Shown here piece by piece: positions 16,243 to 26,840 of a stretch of 64,000 nt of DNA. The position numbers and the translations under genes were made by a program. Source of the DNA: Diogma glabrata (Eukaryota > Arthropoda > Insecta > Diptera > Cylindrotomidae); contig OY856186.1 in NCBI GenBank assembly GCA_963693315.1, forward strand, positions 379,905,269-379,969,268, given 5' to 3'. The notes under the pieces were generated by a model, which saw only the letters and a list, made by a program, of their open reading frames with translations, made no database searches and was not told the DNA's origin. Every line of letters begins with the position of its first letter. The first letter of the stretch is position 1.

Positions 16243-16399
16243 AGCACCATGTTAATTCTTTCATTGGCATTTCGTTTAACAGTGTTATGCCGTGCTACTG
16301 GATATCGACTAACTTTCCAGAGTCACATCCACAGTAATTGCCTACGGTGGGATCAGTTTTACTTGATTTGTGTTTTTTTGACATACGAGTTGACATAAT

Positions 16400-16495
16400 A
16401 TAATACATACCTCTGGTAGCAGCAGTGAGATATTACTAGTCAATCTTGCATCTTATTGAGGTGCAACCGAATGTATTCAGTCAACGATAGCATAA
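16400..16495 (-). repeat. Dispersed repeat family S, inverted partial copy
   Basis: On the minus strand it matches the start and middle of the copy at 21330: atcgttgactgaatac, then atatctcactgct and accagaggtatg in the same order. Confidence 0.6.
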
Positions 16496-16499
16496 TCGA

Positions 16500-17154
16500 T
16501 CTAAGTTATTCCGTAAATCCATGTGCTTCAATGATTGATGAAGACATTAGCAATGTTCATTAATCGATCTCTCTAAGAGTAAAGTTTCTATAAATGAAAT
16601 TTTTATTATAATTTTGCAAATAAAATTTGTGTGACTTAAGTTGTACGATCAGTGACTCTAATTTTATATACAGAACTATATTAAATAAAACAAAAAAATT
16701 GCATATTACACAACCTACTACTCAGTTCACTTGGTTTTGTAGTGAAGAATATGAGCCAAACAAAGCACGAATGCACATGAGGCACAAAATTGTAAGCAAA
16801 CAGAGGATCATGCACAGCAAGTAGTTGATACAAATCTACTTAACATCTACTAACATTTCGAACGAAATAAAATTATATTTGAACTAGTTTTTTTGGTCCA
16901 ATGAACACTAATTATCATTAACATAAAAATTATAAAATGTGCACGATTTTGTAGTGTCGAACGAAATAAAGTGAAACAACGAAATGAATTGGAATATAGG
17001 CAGTACAAATTTTAAAATTATCATAACATAGTAATTTGAAATATATCATTAAATTTTTATCAGTTATGCTAAATTAAATTCTATACTAAAACAACTGTGT
17101 ATGTTGTACTTCTGAAAAATATCATTTTTGAGTAATTGAGAAAAATTTAGTGCA
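16500..17154. other. AT-rich non-coding region
   Basis: No gene recognised. The 65-codon frame at 16627 shows no family features. Confidence 0.45.
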
Positions 17155-17869
17155 CTCAGAGAATTCTGTTATTAAAAACTATCAAAATAGCCATTAGATT
17201 AATAATTTGGTGATTATTATACAGCTAATCACAACTTGTGATTATTTGACTAATTTCGTAATAACAGGCATTATTAAGCTAATATTATTTGTTCGTAATA
17301 TTTACTAACAAAAAAAAATTAAATTTTAAATCTAAAAACGATAGCTTTTATATTTATAAAAATTCTTATTGAAATAATAACATAATGTATTACATTTATA
17401 TTAGGTATCCCTTGGATAAATGACATATATTATTATAATAATAAAGTTGTTTTTAAAATAATATTAGGTTATCAGATTAATAATACAATCTAATTAGATT
17501 AATAATAGGTTCTTATTAAATCAATAATAAGATGTTATTAAATTAATAATGAAACTTATTAAATTAATAATGGAACTTATATTTTACACTTTTTAAATAA
17601 AAGAGAGCATACATTTTTTATTAACGATTTGATTTATTTCAATTATTTTCAATAAATCTTAAAGTATTTATATTTCACAGTTTTAATTTTAAAATAACTC
17701 ATAATTTTGCTTTAAAGTATTTTCAAATTTATATGTGACAAAAATTAAAAGAACAAAAGGAGTCTATGTGCGTATATAAAATAAAAAATATAGTAATATT
17801 TATTATATTTTACTATATTTTTTATTAATTAAAAAATAAATTTACATAGCTAAACTAATAATATATATT

Positions 17870-17998
17870 ATTGATTTGAATTTAACAAATCAATCAACAA
17901 ATTGACCGAATTATATGCTCTTTCTTTATCGCCTTTCAATGTATAAAAATACTTTTGGATAAAATTCCAAAATTGGTTGCTGATTGCGGATATTTTAC
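17870..17998 (-). pseudogene. Possible terminal exon of the 17155-24838 element gene
   Basis: The minus strand reads an open stretch containing SNQFWNFIQKYFYTLKGDKE followed by a leucine-rich end and a stop near 17870. Its composition looks coding, and it is collinear with the exon-like blocks at 19138-19459 and 19857-20045. Family not recognised. Confidence 0.35.
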
Positions 17999-18010
17999 GT
18001 TGAATAAATA

Positions 18011-18158
18011 ATAGTATATTTTCCTACAAGAGATGAAAACATTGTTTTTTGAGTAAACATATGTTCACGAGACGCGCTAGCGTCGAGTGAGACATATTTA
18101 CGAACGAAAAACGTTTTTTATCTCGCGTAGGAAATGCAATTTTTTCTATGATAGTATA
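18011..18158. repeat. Imperfect hairpin H1
   Basis: Arms of about 60 bp, from TTTCCTAC...GAGAT, fold back on each other around a GACGCGCTAGCGTC tip at 18071-18084. Both edges carry a TAGTATAT motif. Confidence 0.8.
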
Positions 18159-18612
18159 TATATAATCGATATTTACTATAAATTATAAAGTTATAAATCG
18201 ACAACAAAACATTCAAAAATCATATTCTATTTTTTCATGGTTACGGTTTAAAATACTTTATAAAATTATATGAAAAACTATAGCAACTATAATTTGTTAT
18301 TCTTTTTCACTAGTGAATCGACTTTTCGCATAGAAAAAATGTTTTGAAGCACACATCAATTACTTTATCCACGACTAAAGAATATATGCTTTCCATGCGT
18401 ATGTCTTCCATTGTAATTGTATTCATTCCACAACTAGTGAGTTTGATTAAAATTCTTTAACAGCTCTATAGTTTATTAAATATTCCCCTAACAAATTAAA
18501 CAACAAACTTGTTTTGTTTTTCGCTATCTTTGATGTTTTTATTTCAATATGGCGATATAAATTTTTGCATGAAAACTGGAAATTAAACGAAATATTTTAC
18601 AGTCGTGGATAA

Positions 18613-18750
18613 AATAGCATCTTGTATTCGCTTGGGATGATGGCAATTCTTCACTCTGAGGATTTCCTCCACTCGCTACGCTCGTTTCGGGAAACTTCAT
18701 CCTCGTGAAGAATTGCCTTCATTCTAAGCACATACAAGAATCTACTATTC
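18613..18750. repeat. Imperfect hairpin H2
   Basis: Arms begin CTTGTAT on both strands, share ggcaattcttcac, and close on a tip CACTCGCTACGCTCGT at 18670-18685. The arm sequence is unrelated to H1. Confidence 0.8.
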
Positions 18751-19137
18751 CATGTTGTATAAACTTCATACCGTACATTATCAAAGCATACTAGTTGGCT
18801 TTATTATAGACCCACTAATTAACAAAAGAGGCTGAATTGGTAATTTTTTATCGAAATACTTTTGTAACATCTCTTCATCATTTTGAACAGTTTCGCCTAT
18901 AATGGCAAAACTGTTTTAAGAATATCGAACAGTGTATTTCTTATAAATTTTATGCTATAAAGTTTTGTTGGTTTGACGGAGTATCCTGTGCAGTAAATAC
19001 ATAGTTGATAGCAGAATATAATCTAAATAATATAAAACAGAAAAATATTATATTATTACAGAATCTAACATTGGATAGGTTTAATTGTTTTCACTCAAAA
19101 AAATTACAAATGACATGTCCAAAAACAACGTTTTAGC

Positions 19138-19459
19138 TTATAGCCGGGTATTCAAATACATCAGAAACAGAAACAGAATTTCATACAAATTTGACAGCAA
19201 AAAATTCTTTTGCTGTAAAATTTGAATGGAATTCTGCTTCTGTTGTATGTGATTTTCAAGTTTTTGGAGCCAAAAAACAAATTTAAAAAACTTACTTTCT
19301 GTCATATTCTCTGTATTGCGAAGTTCTTCAACCATCTCTCTTAACTTTTCATCTTTAATTTGTTCTTCAAAAATGGGCTGAGTTTTCTGAATAAATGGTT
19401 GGTAATTTACAACCAAAATCGCTGGCTTTCGGAAACATTGCTTTAAAATAAATGTCTAT
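19138..19459 (-). pseudogene. Exon-like block of the element gene
   Basis: A tttcag acceptor on the minus strand at 19460 is followed by a frame reading IDIYFKAMFPKASDF; coding then appears to shift by one base into a frame reading FIQKTQPIFEEQIKDEK and a Glu/Lys-rich segment to 19138. Another frame near the 3' end also looks coding, so further small indels are likely. Family not recognised; probably the transposase or accessory gene of the enclosing element. Confidence 0.4.
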
Positions 19460-19500
19460 CTGAAAATTTTAAAAGGAATATTATTATATTTAATTATAAT

Positions 19501-19803
<303 letters not shown>

Positions 19804-19856
19804 ATAATTATAATTAAAATGTTATTGAAATATACTAATATTGAATTATTAATTAC

Positions 19857-20045
19857 CAGTTTATAACCAAGCGGTAATTTAAATTGCTTACATTTGGTTA
19901 AAATTTCCGAAGTTGATTTTAATTTTGAAATGTCGCTGAGTCTCAGTTGTTTAGTCCTGTCCCATGCAGACTCAATTTTAGCCTAACTACTCTGTTCATC
20001 GAACAAAATTTCTACATGTTCTGTCTGATGAATCTGCTTCAGAAA
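19857..20045 (-). pseudogene. Upstream exon-like block of the element gene
   Basis: On the minus strand, tttttcag precedes the block and actg|gtaatt closes it. The frame reads IESAWDRTKQLRLSDISKLK and continues to LPLGYKL, which would splice in phase onto IDIYFKAMF at 19459. One in-frame TAG lies upstream of IESAW. Family not recognised. Confidence 0.4.
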
Positions 20046-20597
20046 CTGAAAAACCAATTTTTTTACCACACCATAGACAGTACAAAAATTTACAAAGTTT
20101 CACATACCAAACGTTATCGTTTAATAAAATAATCTTACTTTTTCAATTTTCTTAACACTTTTAACTTTTCACAAAACTTTTAAATATTTTTTAAAGTTGT
20201 TTATTCAGCGTCTAGATCAGGGGCGTCAATTGGGTAGGGCTGGGGGGGGCATTGGCCCCCCCCCAAGGATCTGATACTATCAATAATTCAATACATCGAT
20301 TTAATAAAACCATCCAATCGTGGTAGAATTATACACTATAAAAATTTCGATGCACTGTTATTTTGAAAATTCGTCTAATTTTTAGAAGATTTACTTAACT
20401 GATATACCAATTTTATCGCATACTATTATTTGAAATATATCTGATAATATAATTATTACGTTACATATTATTTTGGCCCGACTAAAGTACAGTTCACCGC
20501 AATATTCAAACCGTTATCGTTCTTTGTATCAAGGACTAGAGCGCCGCCGATACGAAAGGCGGTCGTATTGCTTCTAATCTTCTGATGAAATCAGTTT

Positions 20598-20718
20598 TAT
20601 AAACAAAACACGATCGTTCTTCCAAAAACGCCGTGGGTGCGTATTTTGACAAAATTCTATCGTACTATAAGGTGCGCGGCAGTACCGCTTTTAGAAGAAC
20701 GATTGTGTTTTGTTTATA
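20598..20718. repeat. Inverted repeat inside the hAT element
   Basis: TATAAACAAAACACGATCGT at its left is mirrored by the reversed form ending at 20718 (acgattgtgttttgtttata), with a GC-richer loop of about 60 bp. Confidence 0.85.
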
Positions 20719-21329
20719 AGATATTTGTGTCTGAGCCAGAAGAAACAAAACATTTCATTAGTATAGGGCTCCTCGAGAGTTCATAGTGCAGTATTTAATA
20801 TTCAAATTTCAATTGTTATTGGCCATTGGTAATTTATATAAACTTAAAAGTAAGTACATGCAGGAGAACACAACCTAATTATTTTTTTTAATAAAATGTG
20901 TTGTGTAGTAGGAATTACAATATGTGTCACAATAACACATAAAAACCTTTTAAGACCAAGGTTCCACAACAACATACGTTCGAAGATGTTGGTGGACGTA
21001 AATCTTCCTTTTTTTTTGTTTTTATATTTTTTGTTAAAGAATGGATAACTAAACAAAAAATCCTGTCACTGAGAAAATATGACATAGGCCAATATTTTAT
21101 GATAGAATAAAGAAAATAAAAGTAAATAGCAAATTTTGACAAAAATTTGCTGAAACAAAACAACAATGTAGTTGCCAATAATCCAGCCGGTTGCCTATTC
21201 CTTGATCCTGTGACGCACCATCTTTCTTAATGATTAAAGCCCACACATAGTTATATGAAGGCTAGTTTCTTCAAGGAAGCAATATTGTCTCATCATCAAG
21301 GATTATTTCACAGCTAAGATTGAGGGTGC

Positions 21330-21512
21330 TACCGTTGACTGAATACAGTTCATCCGCCACCACCCCTAAGATGTCACCTTGGCTTGTGATATCTCACTGC
21401 TATTGCCAGTGGTATGTGATATCTCACGTTAACTCATATCTCAATAGCAGGGACTGGAGTACGCGGGCTTGTCACACCCGTAGATCAAAAATAAAAAAAA
21501 AATTTTAAACAA
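21330..21512 (+). repeat. Dispersed repeat family S, long copy
   Basis: Runs from ctaccgttgactgaatacag through ctattgccagtggtatgtga to acgcgggcttgtcacacccg and an A-rich tail. Aligns with 30770-30955 over its full length. Confidence 0.75.
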
Positions 21513-22095
21513 TAAAAACTGATCCCTCCATGCCCCACTTATTTTGAGAACCCTGACTGTTTGGCCCTGTTTTTTATCTATATCATATTGTACAAACTTT
21601 ACAACTTTTTTAAAAACCATAAATTAAAAACAATTCTAAATGTAAAATCCTATAACATATCTAAAATTTTCTTGATAGTTGTGCTAATTTTTATAAAATG
21701 AATGAAAATAATTACGGGAGTAATTTAAATTTTTTGTGTTATTTCCAGTGATTTTATAATAGTGAATGTTTTATAATGGACAAGCAATATTTTCTAACGA
21801 CACGAACAAATTAAGTTATGTAAATATTTTCAAAATATGTTATGAAAACTTGCTGACAAATTCTTTTCGCTATATGGACTATAATTTTTAATTCATAAAA
21901 TAGCAAAAATTATATGTTTGGTTGGTTATAATAAAATCTAAAACGTATCCTAAACGTCAATCTTTGTTCATTTTTTTATACAGTCACACAGAGGGAGAAA
22001 CTATTATTTTTTTGTGGTAGGTTTTTCTTATAGATTTAAAAGAAGCTCGCAATAGTTAAATTTACGCACATTTATGGGTAGTAAACTGCCCAGAC

Positions 22096-22171
22096 GTCCC
22101 ACGCTGCGTGGAAATGTCCCACATTTCGTTGCGTTGTCCCACGGATAAATTTGTCCCACGAAGCGTCCAAC
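22096..22171 (+). repeat. Phased GTCCCAC motif cluster
   Basis: GTCCCAC occurs at 22096, 22116, 22136 and 22153, followed by GTCCAAC at 22165. The first three are exactly 20 bp apart. Confidence 0.75.
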
Positions 22172-23124
22172 GAAACAAATATTTCCACCACATTTGCCCG
22201 CATTATCGAAATAATCAAAAAACCTTATATCTACCCACGTACAGTTTGCGCAATATCTTAGTCAAAGCAATGGCTTCACAGTTTTTTCTTGCAGTTTGTA
22301 TGATGTTATGTATATGTTGATTTAACTATATTGAGAGAACAAACCAGTGCAATATTTCTTTTACTAAATAGCGTTTTAACTATAATTTTCATAGAAATAC
22401 TAAACTAAGTTTTTTTCATCTACCTCAGCGAAAAGGTTTCTTTGTTTATAGAAACATCTCCCCGGTGTATATACGAGAGATCGAAAGTATATTATGAAAA
22501 ATAAAATACAAAATATTTTACTTAAAAAGACGCAGTTTTGCGTATAAATTCATAAACATTTAAATTTTACTTTATTCGAGCACTCATTTCAATCCTTTGA
22601 AATAATATTCAAAAATTAAGATTTTCATAATTGGAATATCGTTCTTACTCGTAAGAGCAAAATTTTTGTTTTTTCGATTTTACTCCTTTGGAGCAGATTA
22701 CATTTTCCTGTTCTTTCATTCGATTTGCAAAAGAACAAAATTAGTCATCCTTTATATTCATTTTTCTAACAATACATGAATAATTGAACGAATCATTCGC
22801 AGCATTTTACGTTGGAAAGCATCAAATTTGAAGCAAAAATAAAAGTTTTGAGTATTTGAAAGAAAATATTTATTTCAATTTAGTAGCAAGAATGATATTT
22901 TACTATTTTCACTCCTCTGTGTGGGAGTGTTATATTTTTTTTAAGATACGCACTCTGAAAGAACAAAGTAAAGGAGTGATATAAGTAGCGTTTCAAACTC
23001 TGTTTAAAACACACTTTAACTAGGTAGCTCAAAAGTAAAATTATTACTTTCTAATTTATAATTTTTTTTCTCAATAAAGAAATCAATATATAACGACGCA
23101 AAAGTTTATTGTATTACCAGTCGG

Positions 23125-23620
23125 AGTGAATTTGCAAATTAACAGTGGACATTATGATATTAAAAGACATATAGATACAGATAAACATAAAAAAGCGTTG
23201 CTATAAGCCGTTAGCTCCAGTAGCTTAAACAAGTTTTGTTGTTATTTTGTTTTCTTGTTGTTATTTGACATTGACAAAAAGCTAGTTGCAATTTGCGCTG
23301 ATAACATGAACACCAATTTTAGTGGTGTCACGTCAAGGGGTGAAAATTTAAAAGCAAGCTAAACGCGAATTTGAACCAGAATGTATTGGGTATTGGATTC
23401 GCAGCCCATATTCTAAATAATGCAATAAGAAGTGCTGCGGATTTAAATGGCAGGGTTAAAAAAATTTGGGATATTTTACTGTCTTTACTCGTTTAAGTTG
23501 AAGGAGTTCTGCGGCAAAAGTAATGTCAAACATAACCAGCTTATTGGATACAGTGAAACTCGCTGGCTGTCTGTAATGCCAGCAGTAGAAAGAATTTTGA
23601 AAATGTACGAACCACTGTAA
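23125..23620 (+). pseudogene. hAT transposase remnant
   Basis: Reading the plus strand across frameshifts gives a zinc-finger-like end (HYDIKRHIDTDKHKKAL, about 23160-23205), then the catalytic-domain start DKKLVAICADNMNTNFSG (about 23275), GIGFAAHILNNAIRSAADL (about 23385-23440), and a stretch with LKEFCGKSN and SETRWLSVMPAVERILKMYE up to 23617. These match hAT transposases of the ZBED/SCAND3/KIAA1586-like type. Stops, including TAA after the last block, and frameshifts make it non-functional. The dimerisation domain is not identifiable. It sits inside well-defined hAT termini, so it is the element's own gene. Confidence 0.8.
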
Positions 23621-23866
23621 GCACATTTCCTAACGGTTGTAAAATGCCAAATTAAAATAAAAGAATTTTTTGAAGAATTAAATAGTAAACAAATAGTAAA
23701 GGAAAGCATTAAATAGTAAATTAGTATTTGGAAGAATGTTTGCATTTTGTCCCACATTTTAACGATTTGGCTCTGGTCAGGGTAGACATAACTCTTTCTC
23801 TCTAAGACAAATAAAAGAAAACAAACAAACAAACAAAAAAACGATTCGACATAAGAGGAGTTACGT

Positions 23867-23960
23867 AGGGATTGCAATCCCGTGGTGTTTTATGGACCCT
23901 GGGACTATGTGACTCATAAATTTTAAATCCCGGGATGCCTGGGACCGTATAGAAAAACCA
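23867..23960. mobile_element. Possible end of a second hAT-like element
   Basis: TAGGGATTGCAATCCCG contains a perfect 14-bp palindrome, and the next 80 bp hold two cccgggat/ctgggac motifs. Such sequences are known from hAT-type MITE ends. The partner end was not found, so a truncated insertion is the most I can support. Confidence 0.35.
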
Positions 23961-25004
23961 TCCCTTTTTTTATGCTGCACGATCTGCTGTCGTTTACAAA
24001 TTCACTCTCTGAACAGTTACAAAGCAAAGATATAATAATTTCTAGCACACGCGCTTTAATTAAACTATTTTCATGATGCTTAAACAATGCAGAGATGGTA
24101 CTAAATTTAAAATTATTTTTAACAAATGAAGGGATTTTGCAGAACTTTGCGGCATTCGCTTCAATGAAACAACACCAGAAGACAAAGATCTAGCAGAGTA
24201 ACCAATGTAGCTCAAAAGCATTTTATTTTTATTTCTTAGTCCATGCATTTAAATGCTTTTAAATATATGTGTGTATAAAAATGTGTATGTTATGTTTTAC
24301 GAAAAAAATCTTTTTATGTCATTTAAATTCTCGCCCCCCCCCCCAAGATTTTGGTGAAATGACGCCACTGGTCTGGATATAAACTGTGATTCTTACCAAT
24401 ATTTTATTAATCGTTATTAAAAATAATAACCTAAAGTAAGATTAATGTATACTATTATTGATTTAATAACCTACGTTTTGAAAGTAAAAACGTCGGTGAT
24501 TAATCTAATAAAATGGTTATTAAAATTAACTACAAAAATAATAATTTATGTTTTTATTTTAAAAGCTCTACGTTAATCCCATAATTTTTTATTTGATTGT
24601 CTGAATTCATCATTTTAATAAGAATTGGTTATTAGTTTAATCAACCGTTGTGATTTTTTTAATAATATTGACCGTATTTTTATTTTGATAAACATTTTTG
24701 TTAAAATAATAACAAAAAGTATTAATCGAACGAATGTGGCAATTACTTTAATAAAAATCGTTATTAGATTGATAAAATAACTTATTACACATTTTTAAAC
24801 GGGTGGTTATTAAATTTACTAACAAAATTCTCTGAGTGTGGAAACACCTTCAAAATTGATCAAACACCCACGAATCTTTAGTTCAAAAATTGGAAGAAAT
24901 ACTGACGTTATTTATGATTGCTTCAATTTAAACTGATTTCGACTATGTGATAGTTGATAGTTGTAATTTAGCAACAAACAAAGTTAAGCGTCCTGTTATC
25001 TTTT

Positions 25005-25350
25005 TTGTTGATTTAACTACTGAAGACTCGCATGATCGTTGATGATAAATGCATAGCCTTTAATATACGGTCTAAATTTCTTAACGCTTAAAGCTGCCGT
25101 GCAGCATTCCAACTCAGTGAGGTTATAATTTCTTTGAGACTGGTTTGGACGAATCTTTCTTCATCCTTATGAAATAAAACACTACACACTCCACTCTTTG
25201 ACGCATCACATTTAATATAGAAAGTGCGACCATCACCAACAACTAATTCCAAATATTGTGTGTATTTGAGACAATATTTGCTTTGTCAATATTTATGGTA
25301 AGTTAAGCCTGTCTCAAACGTTGTGATACTTCAGACGGGAGTAGTAGATG
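25005..25350 (-). pseudogene. Ty3/gypsy RT C-terminus and RNase H remnant
   Basis: Minus-strand fragments read PDEHLLLPSEVSQRLRQA and LTINIDKANI (end of reverse transcriptase), then YIKCDASKSGV (RNase H start with its Asp), and after a deletion and frame change LTELECCTAALSVKKFRPYI and AFIINDHASLQ. This is the standard gypsy RT-RNase H order. Stops and frameshifts are present. It is the downstream half of the element whose RT begins at 26470-26840; the R1/LOA-like insertion separates them. Confidence 0.8.
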
Positions 25351-25375
25351 TTCATCCGGCGCAGCTTATTTGACT

Positions 25376-26460
25376 ATTAGATTAGATTAGATTAAAATTT
25401 GGCGGTTATATTTTGAACTGCGACCAAAATGATCTATTGTACCCCACCCTACTACTCCCTGGTGACTACCCAGTTAGAGCACCTCCTCCAGTCCAGCTTC
25501 CTTTAGGAACCTCAGGATGTGGAGAGGGTTAAGTTTATGCAGGTCATGTCCGTCAATGTAACACTCCCCCAGATGAAACCTTCTCTTGTAGATCAGGGCT
25601 CCACAATCTTTGAGAAGATGGGCTGGGGTCTCTTCTTCCAAAAGACAAAATCTACATTCGTCTCCCTGCTCCACCCCAATGTTATTAAGGTGTTTTCTTA
25701 GTTTACAGTGTCCTGTAAGAACTCCTGTCAGTATTCTTTGGTTATTCCTATTTAACCTACATCACATTACTGCTCTCTTTTGATTGAACGATCCAATCAA
25801 CTCCTTGGATTGCCTTAGACCCTCGGTATTATACCAGGTTTTGGACCAATCCGTCATAATTGCTTCCCTCATCCTTTCGTGGATGGCTTTAGTCCCTAGT
25901 ACACAAAAGGGCTCCGGGCCAACAAACGATGTTACAGCACCTCGTCTTGCTAATTTGTCGGCTTTTTCATTACCTGCGATACCCGCATGACCAGGTATCC
26001 AGTAAACTGTTACTTTGTTACTATTCCCAAGCTTATTTAGCTTGCTCACACAGTCTTCAACAATTTTGGATGTGATGGTGTATGAGCGTAACGCATTGAT
26101 TGCTGCTTGGCTGTCTGATAAGATGGCAATTCTCTTATTCTTATATTTCCTTCTTAAGCAAAAGTTTGCGCATCTTTCGATTGCACATATTTCAGCCTGG
26201 AAGACGCTGGGGTAGGTGCCCATGGGCTCAAAGTATTTGGTTTTTGGTCCAAATACTCCGGCGCCCACCCCTACCCCGGTTTTAGACCCATCCGCGTACC
26301 ATTTGATAACATCGTTACCCAGATGGTACGTAGTGGATTCACTGCTCCACTCCGCTTTTTTGCACAACTGCGATGTATATTTGACTATAGTAAATCGTCT
26401 AAGTTTACGCGAATACTTGATAATGGAATTGATACGGTATAACTTTATCCATCAGTTTAC
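25376..26460 (-). mobile_element. 5'-truncated R1/LOA-like non-LTR retrotransposon
   Basis: A minus-strand insertion containing the RNase H domain and C-terminal zinc knuckle of a non-LTR element, a GC-richer 3' UTR, and a terminal (TAATC)n tail at 25376-25394. The 5' limit is near 26460, where the open frame ends and gypsy RT sequence begins. Short tandem repeats as a 3' tail are usual in this group. No clear target duplication is seen. Confidence 0.7.
25474..26460 (-). pseudogene. RNase H domain and CCHC knuckle of an R1/LOA-like ORF2
   Basis: The frame holds WYADGSKTGVGVGAGVFGP (RNase H strand 1 with catalytic Asp), EICAIERCANF (Glu), ILSDSQAAINAL (Asp), WIPGHAGIAGNEKADKLAR (His and Asp), and near the C-terminus CRFCLLEEETPAHLLKDC, a CCHC finger. 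One in-frame TGA at about 25759 splits it; otherwise the frame is open from about 26455 to EEVL-stop at 25474. The reverse transcriptase and endonuclease are missing, consistent with 5' truncation. An RNase H after the RT occurs in the R1, LOA, I and some jockey-related clades; LOA-like is my best guess. Confidence 0.85.
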
Positions 26461-26469
26461 ACATTGTCT

Positions 26470-26840
26470 GTGTCTGTGTCCAAACTGGCATTACCGTAAA
26501 CCAGCACAAAGACCGACCAGGAACGGTCTTTTTTTGTCACGGATCAAGATGGATGCTGGATCAAGAGGGATCTACCAGAATCTATATTCTTTAAATCAAT
26601 TGTTCTGATGAAAAACGTATCTTTTAACCAACGTAAAAGGTCATCAATCATTTGTAACCCATACGCATCCGTAATGATCGTTTATTGTTAGTGCGTGTAC
26701 GCAAAACCTCTTTTTACCATAAACCTTGCTGATCATTGTTACAGGATTATTTCAGGAACTGAAACTTATAACGTACCTTTTAACGCAGCGCTAAATTTGT
26801 GGGTGGGACGGGCCTTTATCAGAAAACTTTCACGAAGCAG
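26470..26840 (-). pseudogene. Ty3/gypsy reverse transcriptase N-terminal half
   Basis: Minus-strand pieces in shifting frames read DAYGLQMIDDLLRWLKD, FFIRTIDLKN, then IPLDPAS and KKRPFLVGLCAGL, matching RT domains 2-4 of gypsy elements. Several stops are present. The RT catalytic FxDD region would lie further downstream, where the R1/LOA-like insertion begins. Confidence 0.75.

Larger units (their letters stand above)
20218..24370 (+). mobile_element. hAT transposon, degraded, with 8-bp target duplication
   Basis: The left end CAGGGGCGTCAATT and the right end, reversed, CAGTGGCGTCATTT are typical hAT termini. They are flanked by GTCTAGAT (20210-20217) and GTCTGGAT (24371-24378), an 8-bp duplication with one mismatch. 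Next to each terminus is a G/C homopolymer run. The plus strand carries transposase remnants (23125-23620). The element also contains a copy of repeat family S (21330) and other insertions. Confidence 0.88.
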
